A stretch of DNA of 64,000 nucleotides from Agrilutibacter niabensis. Its GTDB lineage: Bacteria; Pseudomonadota; Gammaproteobacteria; Xanthomonadales; Xanthomonadaceae. The stretch spans positions 930,001-994,000 of the forward strand of contig NZ_JBHSNJ010000012.1 in NCBI RefSeq assembly GCF_042657165.1, written 5' to 3'. A program made the position numbers and the translations under genes. The notes below the pieces were generated by a model. That model was given only the letters and a program-made list of their open reading frames with translations. It was not told the DNA's origin and did not search any database. Shown in pieces: positions 55,977 through 64,000 of this stretch (the stretch's first letter is position 1; each line of letters starts with the position of its first letter).

Positions 55977-56725
55977 GTCAGCTCCAGCGCGTGCACCCGC
56001 GCCTCGTTGACCACCTCGCGCATGATCCGGCCAGCGCCAAGATGCAACACGCGATGGGCTAGCCTGGCAATGTCGGCGTTGTGGGTGATCACCAGCGTGG
56101 TGGTGCCCAGCTCCCGGTTGGCCGATTCCAGTGCGGCCAGGACGCGTACGCCAGTGACCGCGTCCAGCGCGCCGGTGGGCTCATCGCAGAGCAGAACATC
56201 AGGACGCTTGGCGATCGCACGGGCGATCGCGACCCGTTGCTGCTCGCCGCCCGATAGCTGCGATGGGAAATGATCCATGCGCGCCTCCAGCCCGACGCGC
56301 TCGAGCGCCTCGTGCGGCGGCATGGGATCCGTTGCGATCTCGGTGACGAGTGCAACGTTTTCCAAAGCCGTGAGACTGGGGATGAGATTGTAGAACTGGA
56401 AGACGAAGCCCACGTGCTCGCGCCGGAAACGGGTGAGTTCGCGTTCGTCCGCGCCATGGAGTTGGTGATCGCGATACCAGACCTCGCCGCTGCTGGGGAT
56501 GTCGAGTCCACCGAGGATGTTCAGCAGCGTCGATTTCCCACTGCCCGAGGGACCGAGCAGGACGACGAACTCGCCTTGCTGCAGGTCCAGCTCGATACCT
56601 CGCAAAGCCTGGACTTCCACTTCGCCCGATCGGTAGACCTTGGTCAGCTGGCGGACGCGGAACGCGGCGTCCGTGGGCCAATGGACACCATGGGCCAGCG
56701 CATCCGATGGCTGTTGTCCGGCCAT
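55970..56725 (-). CDS. ABC transporter ATP-binding protein, LolD/MacB-like
   Basis: A 251-residue ATPase: Walker A 'LGPSGSGKSTLLN' (about 57), 'NLIPSLTALENV' Q-loop area, signature 'LSGGEQQRVAIARAI' and Walker B 'VLLCDEPTGALD', as in LolD/MacB/FtsE. It energises the following permease. AGAGG precedes the ATG. It starts 9 bp after a small open frame that may belong to the same operon. Confidence 0.95.
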   Translation of the reverse strand: MAGQQPSDALAHGVHWPTDAAFRVRQLTKVYRSGEVEVQALRGIELDLQQGEFVVLLGPSGSGKSTLLNILGGLDIPSSGEVWYRDHQLHGADERELTRFRREHVGFVFQFYNLIPSLTALENVALVTEIATDPMPPHEALERVGLEARMDHFPSQLSGGEQQRVAIARAIAKRPDVLLCDEPTGALDAVTGVRVLAALESANRELGTTTLVITHNADIARLAHRVLHLGAGRIMREVVNEARVHALELTW

Positions 56726-56734
56726 GGATCGCCT

Positions 56735-56860
56735 CTAGGAAGCAGGGCCTGGCTGTTGGAGTTTGCCACGCTGGAGGAACACGAAATCCTCGAGTTGCCG
56801 GCGCAATGCATCCACAGCAGGAGGCAGGCCGTGATGGGTGGTCCTGATGGGGAATGACAT
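56735..56860 (-). CDS. Possible 41-residue leader gene of the export operon
   Basis: A small open frame (MSFPIRTTHHGLPPAVDALR, then QLEDFVFLQRGKL...) with GGGAG six bases before the ATG, ending 9 bp before the ABC ATPase start. Residues 14-33 could form an amphipathic helix. No homologue is known to me. The Fnr-like box at 56918 lies at the usual distance from it, which supports a real transcript beginning near 56883. Confidence 0.5.
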   Translation of the reverse strand: MSFPIRTTHHGLPPAVDALRRQLEDFVFLQRGKLQQPGPAS

Positions 56861-56917
56861 CGTTGCTCCCGCTGGCCGTCCGACGATCGAGCGTAGGCGC
56901 GTCGGCAGGCGCTCCTC

Positions 56918-56931
56918 TTGACCCAGGTCAG
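56918..56931. promoter_or_regulatory. Fnr-like box of the ABC export operon
   Basis: TTGACCCAGGTCAG has one mismatch in the last base of the right half. The centre lies 64 bp from the start of the small gene at 56860 and just beyond the alcohol dehydrogenase stop. Confidence 0.55.
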
Positions 56932-56958
56932 CCTTTCACCACGCCGGCGCGTGCCGTC

Positions 56959-57960
56959 TCAATCCGGGATCAACACGGCGGCGCCTTGGACCCTGCCCTC
57001 GCGAAGGGCCGCCAAGGCCGAATTGGCATCACTGAGCGCGCATTTCTGTGTCTGCGTACGGACACTCGCCTGGGCGGCGATGCCGAAGAAGGTGCGGGCA
57101 TCCTGCCGCGTGAGGTTGGCGACCGAGACAAGCTGGCGCTCACCCCAAAGCAGTCGATAGGGCATTTGCGGGATGTCGCTCATATGGATGCCGGCGCACA
57201 CCACGCGTCCGCCTTTTCGCACTGCCTGCAGTGCACTGGGGACCAGTGCTCCTACCGGCGCGAACAGGATCGCCGCATCCAGCGCTTCCGGAGGTGATCG
57301 GTCCGAGCCGCCGGCCCAGCACGCCCCGAGCGTGCGAGCAAAGGACTGCGCTACCGCGTCGCCCGGTCTTGTGAACGCAAACACCCGGCGACCTTGCCAG
57401 CGGGCGATCTGGACGACGATGTGCGCGGCGGCACCGAAACCGTAGATGCCGAGTCGTCGGCCATCGCCGGCGGCGTTCAATGCGCGCCAGCCGATCAGGC
57501 CGGCGCAGAGCAGCGGTGCTGCAGCGACTGGGTCCGCCCAGGACGGATCCAGTCGCACGCAGAAGTTGGCCTCGGCCAGGAGGTGAGTCGCGTAGCCGCC
57601 GTCGCGAGTGCAGCCCGTGAATTGCGCTGCGTCGCACAGGTTCTCGCGGTCGTGCCTGCAGTACTCGCACTGACCGCACGTCTCCGCCAGCCAAGGCACC
57701 CCGACGCGGTCTCCCACCGAGAAATCCTTCGCCCGGGCACCCGTGCATTCCACGATTCCCACTACTTCATGGCCGGGCACGATCGGATAGATGGCCTGCG
57801 GCAACTCGCCATCCATCACATGCAAGTCGGTCCGGCACACGCCGCAGGCTTCGACGCGAATCCGGACCTGGCCCGCCGCAGGCTCCGACAGCGCCCGCCG
57901 GCTGAGAACCAGTGGCTCGCCGGGCCCGTGCAAGACCATGGCCTGGATGTCGATCGGCAT
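56959..57960 (-). CDS. Zinc-dependent alcohol dehydrogenase family protein
   Basis: A 333-residue medium-chain dehydrogenase. Catalytic zinc ligands are in 'CGVCRTDLH' and 'PGHEVVG', the four structural-zinc cysteines are in 'CGQCEYCRHDRENLC', and the cofactor loop is 'GIYGFGAAAHIVVQIA'. It resembles the AdhP/AdhA branch, which reduces aldehydes or oxidises alcohols in fermentation. It follows the erythromycin-esterase-family gene by 15 bp and would share its Fnr-type box, consistent with anaerobic redox balancing. Confidence 0.92.
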   Translation of the reverse strand: MPIDIQAMVLHGPGEPLVLSRRALSEPAAGQVRIRVEACGVCRTDLHVMDGELPQAIYPIVPGHEVVGIVECTGARAKDFSVGDRVGVPWLAETCGQCEYCRHDRENLCDAAQFTGCTRDGGYATHLLAEANFCVRLDPSWADPVAAAPLLCAGLIGWRALNAAGDGRRLGIYGFGAAAHIVVQIARWQGRRVFAFTRPGDAVAQSFARTLGACWAGGSDRSPPEALDAAILFAPVGALVPSALQAVRKGGRVVCAGIHMSDIPQMPYRLLWGERQLVSVANLTRQDARTFFGIAAQASVRTQTQKCALSDANSALAALREGRVQGAAVLIPD

Positions 57961-57975
57961 CTCGATCTCGCCGGG

Positions 57976-59307
57976 TCACAGCCCGAACGGGTACGTGTCG
58001 GCCGGTTCGTGTTGCACCCAATGCTCCGTGATATCGAACGGTTCCACAGCCGTGGTTTCGTCGAGGTGAAACACCGCATCGAACTGGGCGCTCAACGAAG
58101 CGCCGAAGTAATGACTCTCCATCTCGCTCTCGGGCCGATACACCACGCCGATGGCGCGTTCCAGCAACGGCTCGGCCATCGATTTGGCAATGCCGTCCGT
58201 CAACGGCAGGAAGAAGCGGTCAAGACGGGAGCTGTAGAGCAGATGCTCATAGCTGTCCGGGTGCGCAGGGCGGATCCAGCGTCGTTCCGCGGGCTGGTCC
58301 CAGTCGCGCGCCGCCGTGACATGGCCGGTGTAGGTGGTAAATCCGACCGCTAGTGTTTGCGATTCACCGACCTGTTCGCGCAGCAGCTGGCCAACGTTCC
58401 ATTCGCCACGCTCGCCCATCTGGGTGGCCCGCGCATCGCCCAGGTGGGAGTTGTGAGCCCACACCACGATCCGACCCGCGCGCCCACTGGCACGCAGATG
58501 TCGCCGCAATGCCAATAGCGTGTCCACCATGTGCCCGTCACGCAGGTTCCAGGTGTTTATGCGGCTCCCGAACATTGCGCGGTAATAGTGCTCGGCGTTT
58601 AGAACGACGTAAGCATTGCGCTCTGCGAAGAAATGCTCATCCCGCGCTGCCTGTCCGTCGTTGCTTTCGTAGAGCGATCCCTTGCGCACAAGATCGATCA
58701 GCAAGGCGGCTGCCGCGTCGCGGCACGGAGGGCGCAGCCCGGATGAGGCTTCGGCACCGTAGTCCTGCGGATCGCGTACGTGGTCGAGACAGGCATACAG
58801 CCGCCGGGCGATAGCCGCCTGGTCCGGATCAACCGATTGCAGATACGCAATCACCTCGTCTGCCGAACGGTACAGGCTGTAGAGATCCATTCCGTAGAAT
58901 CCGGCTCTCCGGTCAGCTTGCAGCGGTGCGTTGTGTGCGTGGAGCCAGTCGATAAATGCGCGCACATCATGGTTGCGCCACATCCACGTTGGGAACCGCT
59001 GAAAGTCGGCGAACGCATCATCAAGCGTGCCGCCGACCAGGTCGGTGACGTAGCGATTAAGCCGATACGCATCCGGCCAATCCGCCTCCACCGCGACGGC
59101 ATCGAACTCGAGCTCCGATATCAGCCGCTGGGTGATCTGGGCGCGCATCGCATAGAACTCGTGGGTGCCGTGGGTTGCCTCTCCAAGCAGCACGAAAGGG
59201 CGATCGCCTACCATTCGCAGAAGGAGATCGTAGTCGCGCGGACTTTCGTCGATAACGTGCGCAGCCGCGCGAATGGCGGTTGTCGAAGGTGAATGGCGGA
59301 CGAGCAT
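57976..59307 (-). CDS. Erythromycin esterase-family protein
   Basis: A 443-residue member of the EreA/EreB-like superfamily. The catalytic-site motif 'GEATHGTHEFY' is at 42-52, 'EADWPDAYR' near 74 and 'WAHNSHLGDAR' near 287. Most chromosomal members are not macrolide esterases and have unknown substrates; mycobacterial dormancy protein Rv2030c carries the same domain fused to a phosphoribosyltransferase. I chose the ATG at 59307 with GGGAGG upstream. It shares a symmetrical Fnr-type box with the divergent phosphoribosyltransferase fusion. Confidence 0.9.
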   Translation of the reverse strand: MLVRHSPSTTAIRAAAHVIDESPRDYDLLLRMVGDRPFVLLGEATHGTHEFYAMRAQITQRLISELEFDAVAVEADWPDAYRLNRYVTDLVGGTLDDAFADFQRFPTWMWRNHDVRAFIDWLHAHNAPLQADRRAGFYGMDLYSLYRSADEVIAYLQSVDPDQAAIARRLYACLDHVRDPQDYGAEASSGLRPPCRDAAAALLIDLVRKGSLYESNDGQAARDEHFFAERNAYVVLNAEHYYRAMFGSRINTWNLRDGHMVDTLLALRRHLRASGRAGRIVVWAHNSHLGDARATQMGERGEWNVGQLLREQVGESQTLAVGFTTYTGHVTAARDWDQPAERRWIRPAHPDSYEHLLYSSRLDRFFLPLTDGIAKSMAEPLLERAIGVVYRPESEMESHYFGASLSAQFDAVFHLDETTAVEPFDITEHWVQHEPADTYPFGL

Positions 59308-59364
59308 GCGGACCTCCCGGCTCCGTGCCTGCTGCAAGCGTCCGCGGATCGTGGCATGCATACA

Positions 59365-59378
59365 TTGACGCAGATCAA
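59365..59378. promoter_or_regulatory. Fnr-type box shared by two divergent genes
   Basis: TTGACGCAGATCAA lies with its centre 64 bp from the start of the gene on each side (59307 and 59435). One dyad at -41.5 in both directions could serve both. Confidence 0.8.
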
Positions 59379-59434
59379 AGGGGGTTTTTGAATCCTGCCG
59401 CAAGCTGGCTCGGAGTCCGCGTGGGCCGCATCCT

Positions 59435-60730
59435 ATGATCCATTTGCCATTTCCTGATCGCGAGACAGCAGCCCGCGAGTTGGCGTCCGCCTTGTCGAAA
59501 TATCAGGGCACGCGTCCGGTCGTGTTGGGCATTCCGCGGGGCGCTGTGCCGATGGGAAGGATCATCGCCGATGCCCTTGGAGGCGATCTGGACGTGGTCC
59601 TGGTCCGCAAGTTGGGGGCCCCTGAGAATCCGGAACTTGCGATCGGTGCCGTCGACGAACATGGTTCCATCATGCTCAACGAGAACGCTTCGTGGGTGGG
59701 TGCCAACGATGCATACGTCCAGCGCGAGGCATCGGAACAGCTGATGCTGATCCGGGATCGCAGGGCGCTTTACGGGGCAGGGAAGGCAGCCGATCTTTCA
59801 GGGCGAAACGTCATCGTTGTGGATGACGGTCTCGCTACTGGCGCAACAATGACCGCTGCATTGAAGGCAGTGCGGGCTCAGCACCCAAAAAGGCTGATAT
59901 GTGCGGTTCCGGTGGCGGCACCGGACAGCCTGAGGAGCGTGGCGGGAAGCGCAGACGAGGTGGTATGCCTGGCGACACCTTTCCCGTTCCATGCAGTGGG
60001 CATCTACTATCGGGACTTCTCACCCGTAAGCGACGAAGATGTCGCCCTGGCGCTATCCGCGTCGACCGATGAGTCATTCACACCTGCTCGGCCGGTGAGA
60101 ATTCCGGCTGGCGAGGTCATGTTGGAAGGGGATCTGACTTCACCATCATCACCGCTGGGCCTGGTGATATTTGTTCATGGCAGCGGCAGCAGCCGCCACA
60201 GCCCCCGCAACCGCGCCGTTGCCGACGTGCTCAATCGGCACCGCATCTCTACTCTGCTGTTCGATCTCCTCACCCCGCAGGAAGACAGCATCCGCGCCAG
60301 CCGATTCGACATTCCTTTGCTCACGCAACGGCTCACGTCTGCGCTGACATGGGTCGCACAGGCGCCGCACTTGCGGAGGCTTCCGATCGGATTGTTCGGG
60401 GCGAGTACGGGCGCCGCGGCTGCATTGTGCGCGGCCGTTGCGCATCCCGACGAGATCGCAACGGTCGTCTCACGAGGCGGGCGCCCCGACCTGGCCGGAG
60501 GTCGGTCTCTGTCGCAGGTCCGCACACCAGTCCTGCTCATAGTCGGCGGAGCCGATTACGACGTGCTTGCGCTCAATCGCGCAGCGCAGCAGGCCATGGG
60601 TCCTCAAGCTCAGCTGGCCATCGTGCCCGGCGCGACCCATCTGTTTGAAGAGCCCGGCACGCTGCAGGAAGCAGCGCTGCTTGCAGCCGACTGGTTCGTC
60701 AGGGAATTCGAATCAATACCGGAGACGTGA
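59435..60730 (+). CDS. Phosphoribosyltransferase-alpha/beta hydrolase fusion
   Basis: A 431-residue two-domain protein. Residues 1-210 are a type I phosphoribosyltransferase with the PRPP loop 'VIVVDDGLATGATMTAAL' (126-143). Residues about 225-431 are a dienelactone-hydrolase-like fold with 'FVHGSGSS' (oxyanion region, 247-253), the nucleophile elbow 'GASTG' (Ser324) and a late His in 'PGATHLFEEPG'. The same pair of domains forms Rv0571c of the M. tuberculosis dormancy regulon. The substrate is unknown. It uses the shared Fnr-type box at 59365. Confidence 0.9.
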   Translation: MIHLPFPDRETAARELASALSKYQGTRPVVLGIPRGAVPMGRIIADALGGDLDVVLVRKLGAPENPELAIGAVDEHGSIMLNENASWVGANDAYVQREASEQLMLIRDRRALYGAGKAADLSGRNVIVVDDGLATGATMTAALKAVRAQHPKRLICAVPVAAPDSLRSVAGSADEVVCLATPFPFHAVGIYYRDFSPVSDEDVALALSASTDESFTPARPVRIPAGEVMLEGDLTSPSSPLGLVIFVHGSGSSRHSPRNRAVADVLNRHRISTLLFDLLTPQEDSIRASRFDIPLLTQRLTSALTWVAQAPHLRRLPIGLFGASTGAAAALCAAVAHPDEIATVVSRGGRPDLAGGRSLSQVRTPVLLIVGGADYDVLALNRAAQQAMGPQAQLAIVPGATHLFEEPGTLQEAALLAADWFVREFESIPET

Positions 60731-60748
60731 CGGCACTCTGTGCTGGCG

Positions 60749-61585
60749 TCACCGGGATAGCAGTACTGGTACGCGGACGTGATCCAGGATGGTGCGCGTG
60801 GCGCCTCCAAGGACGAACTCACTGATCCGCGAGCGCCCCATCGCACCGATCACGAGCATGTCCGCCCCATCTGCGGCACACCGGTCAAGCAGGACTGCCC
60901 CGGCATCGTCGCCAGGGCATCGTTCGAGCACGACGGGCACACCTTGCCGCGCCAGATGCGTTGCCATGTCGGCGCCCGGATCCTCTCCGTACAACGCATG
61001 GATGCGGGCGTCCGGCACTACGACCAAATGCACCGTCTCGGCCGCGGTCAGCAACGGCATCGCGTCGGCGATGGCGCGGGTCGCTTCGCGTCCGCCATTC
61101 CAGCCGACGACGATGCGGCCGCCGATGCGTTCGGCTGACCACTCGGTGGGCACCAGCAGGCAAGGCCGTCCCGAGGCAAAGATCATGCGCTCGGAGAGAC
61201 TGAGCGTCGTGGCCGCCGTGCTCTGGCTTGCGGGCGGACCCAGGATCGCCAGGCTGGCGTGCCGCGCGTGCAGCATCAGCAATTCGCCGGTTTCGTTGTC
61301 GGACACGCGCCATTCGCTTGTGAAGCTGCGCCGGTCCGCCAGATGATCGAACTCGGCGCGAGCCTGAGCCAACGCTGCAGCGGTGCCGGTCTGATATTCG
61401 GCCAGCATCTCCGAAAGCGCCGTTCCCACGGCAAACCCCGCGTGCGGGTTGAGCGCCAGCGGTTGCGTCACAAACGTGGCGATCAGGTGCGCCTGCCAGC
61501 GCTTGGCCAGCGATGCCGCGAACGCGAGCCGTTGGCTGTGGCCTGGGTGCGGCTCGAGAAAGACGACGAGATCCTTGGGGAACAT
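60749..61585 (-). CDS. Universal stress protein, two-domain
   Basis: A 278-residue tandem Usp. It begins 'MFPKDLVVFLEPHPGH', atypical for the first strand. The second domain has the ATP motif in 'VIGAMGRSRISEFVLGGATR'. The first domain has lost it. The start at 61585 is 56 bp from an Fnr-type box. It converges on the phosphoribosyltransferase fusion. Confidence 0.88.
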   Translation of the reverse strand: MFPKDLVVFLEPHPGHSQRLAFAASLAKRWQAHLIATFVTQPLALNPHAGFAVGTALSEMLAEYQTGTAAALAQARAEFDHLADRRSFTSEWRVSDNETGELLMLHARHASLAILGPPASQSTAATTLSLSERMIFASGRPCLLVPTEWSAERIGGRIVVGWNGGREATRAIADAMPLLTAAETVHLVVVPDARIHALYGEDPGADMATHLARQGVPVVLERCPGDDAGAVLLDRCAADGADMLVIGAMGRSRISEFVLGGATRTILDHVRVPVLLSR

Positions 61586-61640
61586 GACATCGGTCTCACA
61601 TTGCGAAGCAGAACTGTCGCAGTGCCACCAGAGGGACATC

Positions 61641-61654
61641 TTGACCTCAATCAA
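61641..61654. promoter_or_regulatory. Fnr-type box of the third Usp gene
   Basis: TTGACCTCAATCAA has its centre 63 bp upstream of the Usp start at 61585. Confidence 0.75.
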
Positions 61655-61694
61655 CTAGGCCGCGTGTACCTCATCCGCAAATGCCGAGCAGATA

Positions 61695-61708
61695 TTGACG
61701 CAGGTCAA
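61695..61708. promoter_or_regulatory. Fnr-type box of the UbiB-like gene
   Basis: TTGACGCAGGTCAA is followed 21 bp later by TACCCT (61730-61735), a plausible -10 element. It lies 95 bp before the kinase-like gene. Confidence 0.75.
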
Positions 61709-61803
61709 ACCCCCAGGCCGTCAGGGACATACCCTTTGCTCGGCACCCTGACCGGCGGGGAGGGCCGGGGCCGGAAGTCTGCAGGCAGAGGAGCCATTCG
61801 GTC

Positions 61804-63483
61804 ATGTGGGAAACGCTGATCGCAACCCATGATCTGGGTCGGCTGCAAACGCTGGCTTCGATTCTGGTTCGTTATGGTTTCGGCGACCTGGTGCGTCGAT
61901 TGGGATTGGCGCGGGCACTCGCCCGGGTTGGCAAGGTCCTGCCTCTGAATCACCTTGAGGAGCTGGTGGCTCTGCCGCCCCAGGTTCGGGTGCGGCGGGC
62001 GCTGGAGGAAATGGGGCCCAGTTTCGTCAAGCTGGGGCAGGTCCTGGCGACGCGCGTCGACCTGTTTTCGCCGGAATGGATTGCCGAGTTCAGCAGGCTG
62101 CAGAATGCCGCGCCATCGGTCGCCTTCGAAGCCATTCATGCCGAGATGACCCAGGCCCTGGGCAGTGCTCCGGAAACGGCTTTCCTCTGGCTCGATCCGG
62201 AACCGCTGGCGGCCGCTTCGATTGCCCAGGTTCACCGTGCGCGTCTCCATGATGGACGCGAAGTCGTGGCGAAGGTTCGGCGCCCCGGCATCCGCCCGGT
62301 GATCGAGGCCGACCTGAGACTGCTGCAATACGCGGCGAGCAAGGCCGAGAGAAAATTTCCGGAGTTGCGCCGCTTCCACCCGGTGGGGGTGGTGCGCCAG
62401 TTTCGGGCCTCGTTGGTGCGCGAACTCGACCTGGCCGCGGAGTGCCGGCACGCCGAGCGCGTCGCCGCCAGCTTTGCCGGTGACGACCGGATCGTCGTGC
62501 CTGCGGTGCATTGGCCATTTACCAGCGAACGGATGAACGTCCAGGACTTCATCGACGGCATTCCCGTTGCCGACATCGCGGCATTGGACGCGGCGCGGGT
62601 GGATCGCAAGCAGATCGCACGCACCGGGGCGCAGGCCGTGCTGAAGATGATGCTGGAGGATGGCTTCTTCCATGCCGATCCCCATCCTGGCAATGTCTTC
62701 GTGCTGCCCGGCGCGCGCCTGGCAATCATCGACTTCGGCATGGTTGGGCGAATGTCGCCCGCACGCCGCGCAGAAGTCGTGAGCCTGCTGTTTGGATTGG
62801 TCGAGCGCGATTCGGAACGGGTTACCGACGTGCTGCTTGAGTGGACCCAGCGGCCGGATGTCGACGAGACGCAGCTGGCCATCGACATCGACGCATTCGT
62901 GGATCATTACCATGGGGTGCCGCTGGGCCAGCTCGATCTGGCAGGCATGCTCCTGGAAGTGACGGCATTGCTACGGTCGCATCGCCTGGCGCTCCCGGCC
63001 GACCTCGCTTTACTGATCAAGGTCTGTCTCACGCTGGAGGGGCTGGGGCGCAGCCTTGATCCGGACTTCGACATGGCGCGCCAAGCGCAACCCTTCCTGC
63101 GCAGTGCGATGACGGCACAACTCGGCCCTCGAGCGGTGGCGCGGCGCGGTGCCCGCGCATTGATCGATGCTGCGGGCTTGTTGGCTACGCTGCCGCAGGA
63201 ACTGCGGAGGCTCCTGCGCGCGGTCCGTGGCGGCAATGCGCGCCTGCATGTGCAAATGGAACACTTGCCGGAGTTCAGTCGCCAGGTAAGTCACTCGGCC
63301 AATCGCCTGGCAGGCAGCATGGTGATCGCCGCGCTGATCGTCGGTTCGTCGATCGCCATGACAGTGAAGGGCGGGCCGAGTCTACTGGGCCTGCCCTTCT
63401 TTGGACTGCTTGGCTTCGTCGGCGCGTCGCTGGCGGGTCTTTGGCTGCTGTGGTCGATATTCCGCAGTGGGGGTGGGCGTTGA
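61804..63483 (+). CDS. AarF/UbiB (ABC1)-family atypical kinase
   Basis: A 559-residue member of the UbiB/COQ8 family. 'SFVKLGQVLATR' holds the K-x-GQ motif (76-79), 'AAASIAQVHRA' the Ala-rich nucleotide loop, 'VVAKVRRPG' the lysine, 'HADPHPGNV' the catalytic loop and 'IIDFGMVG' the metal Asp. Two C-terminal helices (about 500-550) anchor it. UbiB supports ubiquinone synthesis; this copy sits in a stress island with an Fnr-type box and no other ubi gene, so it may be a low-oxygen paralogue. Confidence 0.9.
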   Translation: MWETLIATHDLGRLQTLASILVRYGFGDLVRRLGLARALARVGKVLPLNHLEELVALPPQVRVRRALEEMGPSFVKLGQVLATRVDLFSPEWIAEFSRLQNAAPSVAFEAIHAEMTQALGSAPETAFLWLDPEPLAAASIAQVHRARLHDGREVVAKVRRPGIRPVIEADLRLLQYAASKAERKFPELRRFHPVGVVRQFRASLVRELDLAAECRHAERVAASFAGDDRIVVPAVHWPFTSERMNVQDFIDGIPVADIAALDAARVDRKQIARTGAQAVLKMMLEDGFFHADPHPGNVFVLPGARLAIIDFGMVGRMSPARRAEVVSLLFGLVERDSERVTDVLLEWTQRPDVDETQLAIDIDAFVDHYHGVPLGQLDLAGMLLEVTALLRSHRLALPADLALLIKVCLTLEGLGRSLDPDFDMARQAQPFLRSAMTAQLGPRAVARRGARALIDAAGLLATLPQELRRLLRAVRGGNARLHVQMEHLPEFSRQVSHSANRLAGSMVIAALIVGSSIAMTVKGGPSLLGLPFFGLLGFVGASLAGLWLLWSIFRSGGGR

Positions 63484-63689
63484 CAGTTCAGACGGTAGTC
63501 GCTGAAGTCGCCGTTTCTCCGGCCGGGGACGCATTGCCTGCAGGAGCTCGATGACCTTGGCGCAGAGTGCGGAACCGTCAATGCCCAAGGCGCCGGCGGA
63601 ATCGCGCTAGGAACACCGGTCATAAGAATTAGCCCCACCTGGCACTCCTGCTTGGATCGTTGTCGTGAGCGGGAGCCGCGTAGGGAATT

Positions 63690-63842
63690 CTTGACGATCC
63701 AAAGACGATCCTCCCACCCCCCCCGCCACCTGAGTCGCCCCCGCCCAAGGTTGGTGTGGCAAGGGTGATCTACAAGCCGGTGGCGCAGTGGGACGAATTC
63801 ACGGGACGCGTCGCCGCCGTTGACACCGTTGAGTACGGTTAA
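63690..63842 (+). pseudogene. Fragment of an RND-efflux periplasmic adaptor
   Basis: A short in-frame stretch reads a proline-rich linker, then 'PKVGVARVIYKPVAQWDEF' and 'TGRVAAVDTVEYG' before a stop at 63840. This is the characteristic start of the mature MdtA/AcrA-type adaptor (WDEFTGR-x-x-AVD). There is no signal peptide upstream and no continuation downstream, so only about 45 codons of a lost gene remain. Confidence 0.65.
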
Positions 63843-64000
63843 TGGGGCGCATCTGAATCAGTTCCTTCGGTGCGCCACCCCTCGATATCCGGCGGCTGCG
63901 TTCTTTCGATTGGGGCGCCTGGCTGCCCTTCGGTTCTATCCCATTCCACGGGGCCGACCCGATCGCGGACGTCCATCCTCCATTCGTTCCCACGCGTAAC

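Noticed and set aside
63382..63588. Minus-strand frame overlapping the end of the UbiB-like gene
   Set aside because: Most of it is antisense to the kinase's C-terminal helices, and only about 30 codons lie outside.

Overview
The window is a high-GC chromosomal segment from a gammaproteobacterium. The gene order serC-pheA-hisC-aroA, msrPQ, the TonB-like protein beside serS, and the style of the intergenic palindromes all point to the Xanthomonadaceae/Lysobacteraceae (Lysobacter-like). This is an inference from gene content, not a database match.

Left part (1-21.9 kb) is ordinary core genome: a partial DEAD-box helicase, an amidohydrolase, the AMPylase SelO, the ABC-F protein Uup, an AlkB-type dioxygenase, several small enzymes, the periplasmic methionine sulfoxide reductase MsrPQ, the overlapping serine/aromatic/histidine operon serC-pheA-hisC-aroA, serS, azoR with a divergent LysR regulator, and a tRNA-Ser(UGA).

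Right of the tRNA (22-48 kb and 52-63.5 kb) the character changes. A two-component system and a Crp/Fnr-type regulator precede a long series of stress and low-oxygen genes: CBS protein, flavodoxin, GNAT acetyltransferases, universal stress proteins, Hsp20, SDR oxidoreductase, P-type ATPases, Nramp-like carrier, an operon with AMP-phosphorylase-like enzyme, PRPP-synthase-like enzyme, phosphoketolase-family enzyme and acetate kinase, an erythromycin-esterase-family protein, a phosphoribosyltransferase-hydrolase fusion, an ABC/HlyD export operon and a UbiB-like kinase. Fourteen copies of an Fnr-type palindrome (TTGAY-N4-RTCAA, twelve without mismatch) sit 40-135 bp upstream of these genes. The island therefore reads as one regulon with its likely regulator encoded inside it. 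The gene set resembles the mycobacterial DosR dormancy regulon, here under Fnr-type control.

Between 48.5 and 52.3 kb lies a separate persulfide/sulfide detoxification module (YeeE/YedE pair, MBL-fold dioxygenase, BigR-type ArsR regulator, TauE/SafE exporter, DSP-like phosphatase) with its own palindromic operator.

Decayed genes mark the accessory region: a cytochrome b561 lacking its 5' end, a phosphatase gene with an internal deletion, and a fragment of an RND adaptor at the right edge. No rRNA, CRISPR array, integrase or intact insertion sequence was recognised.
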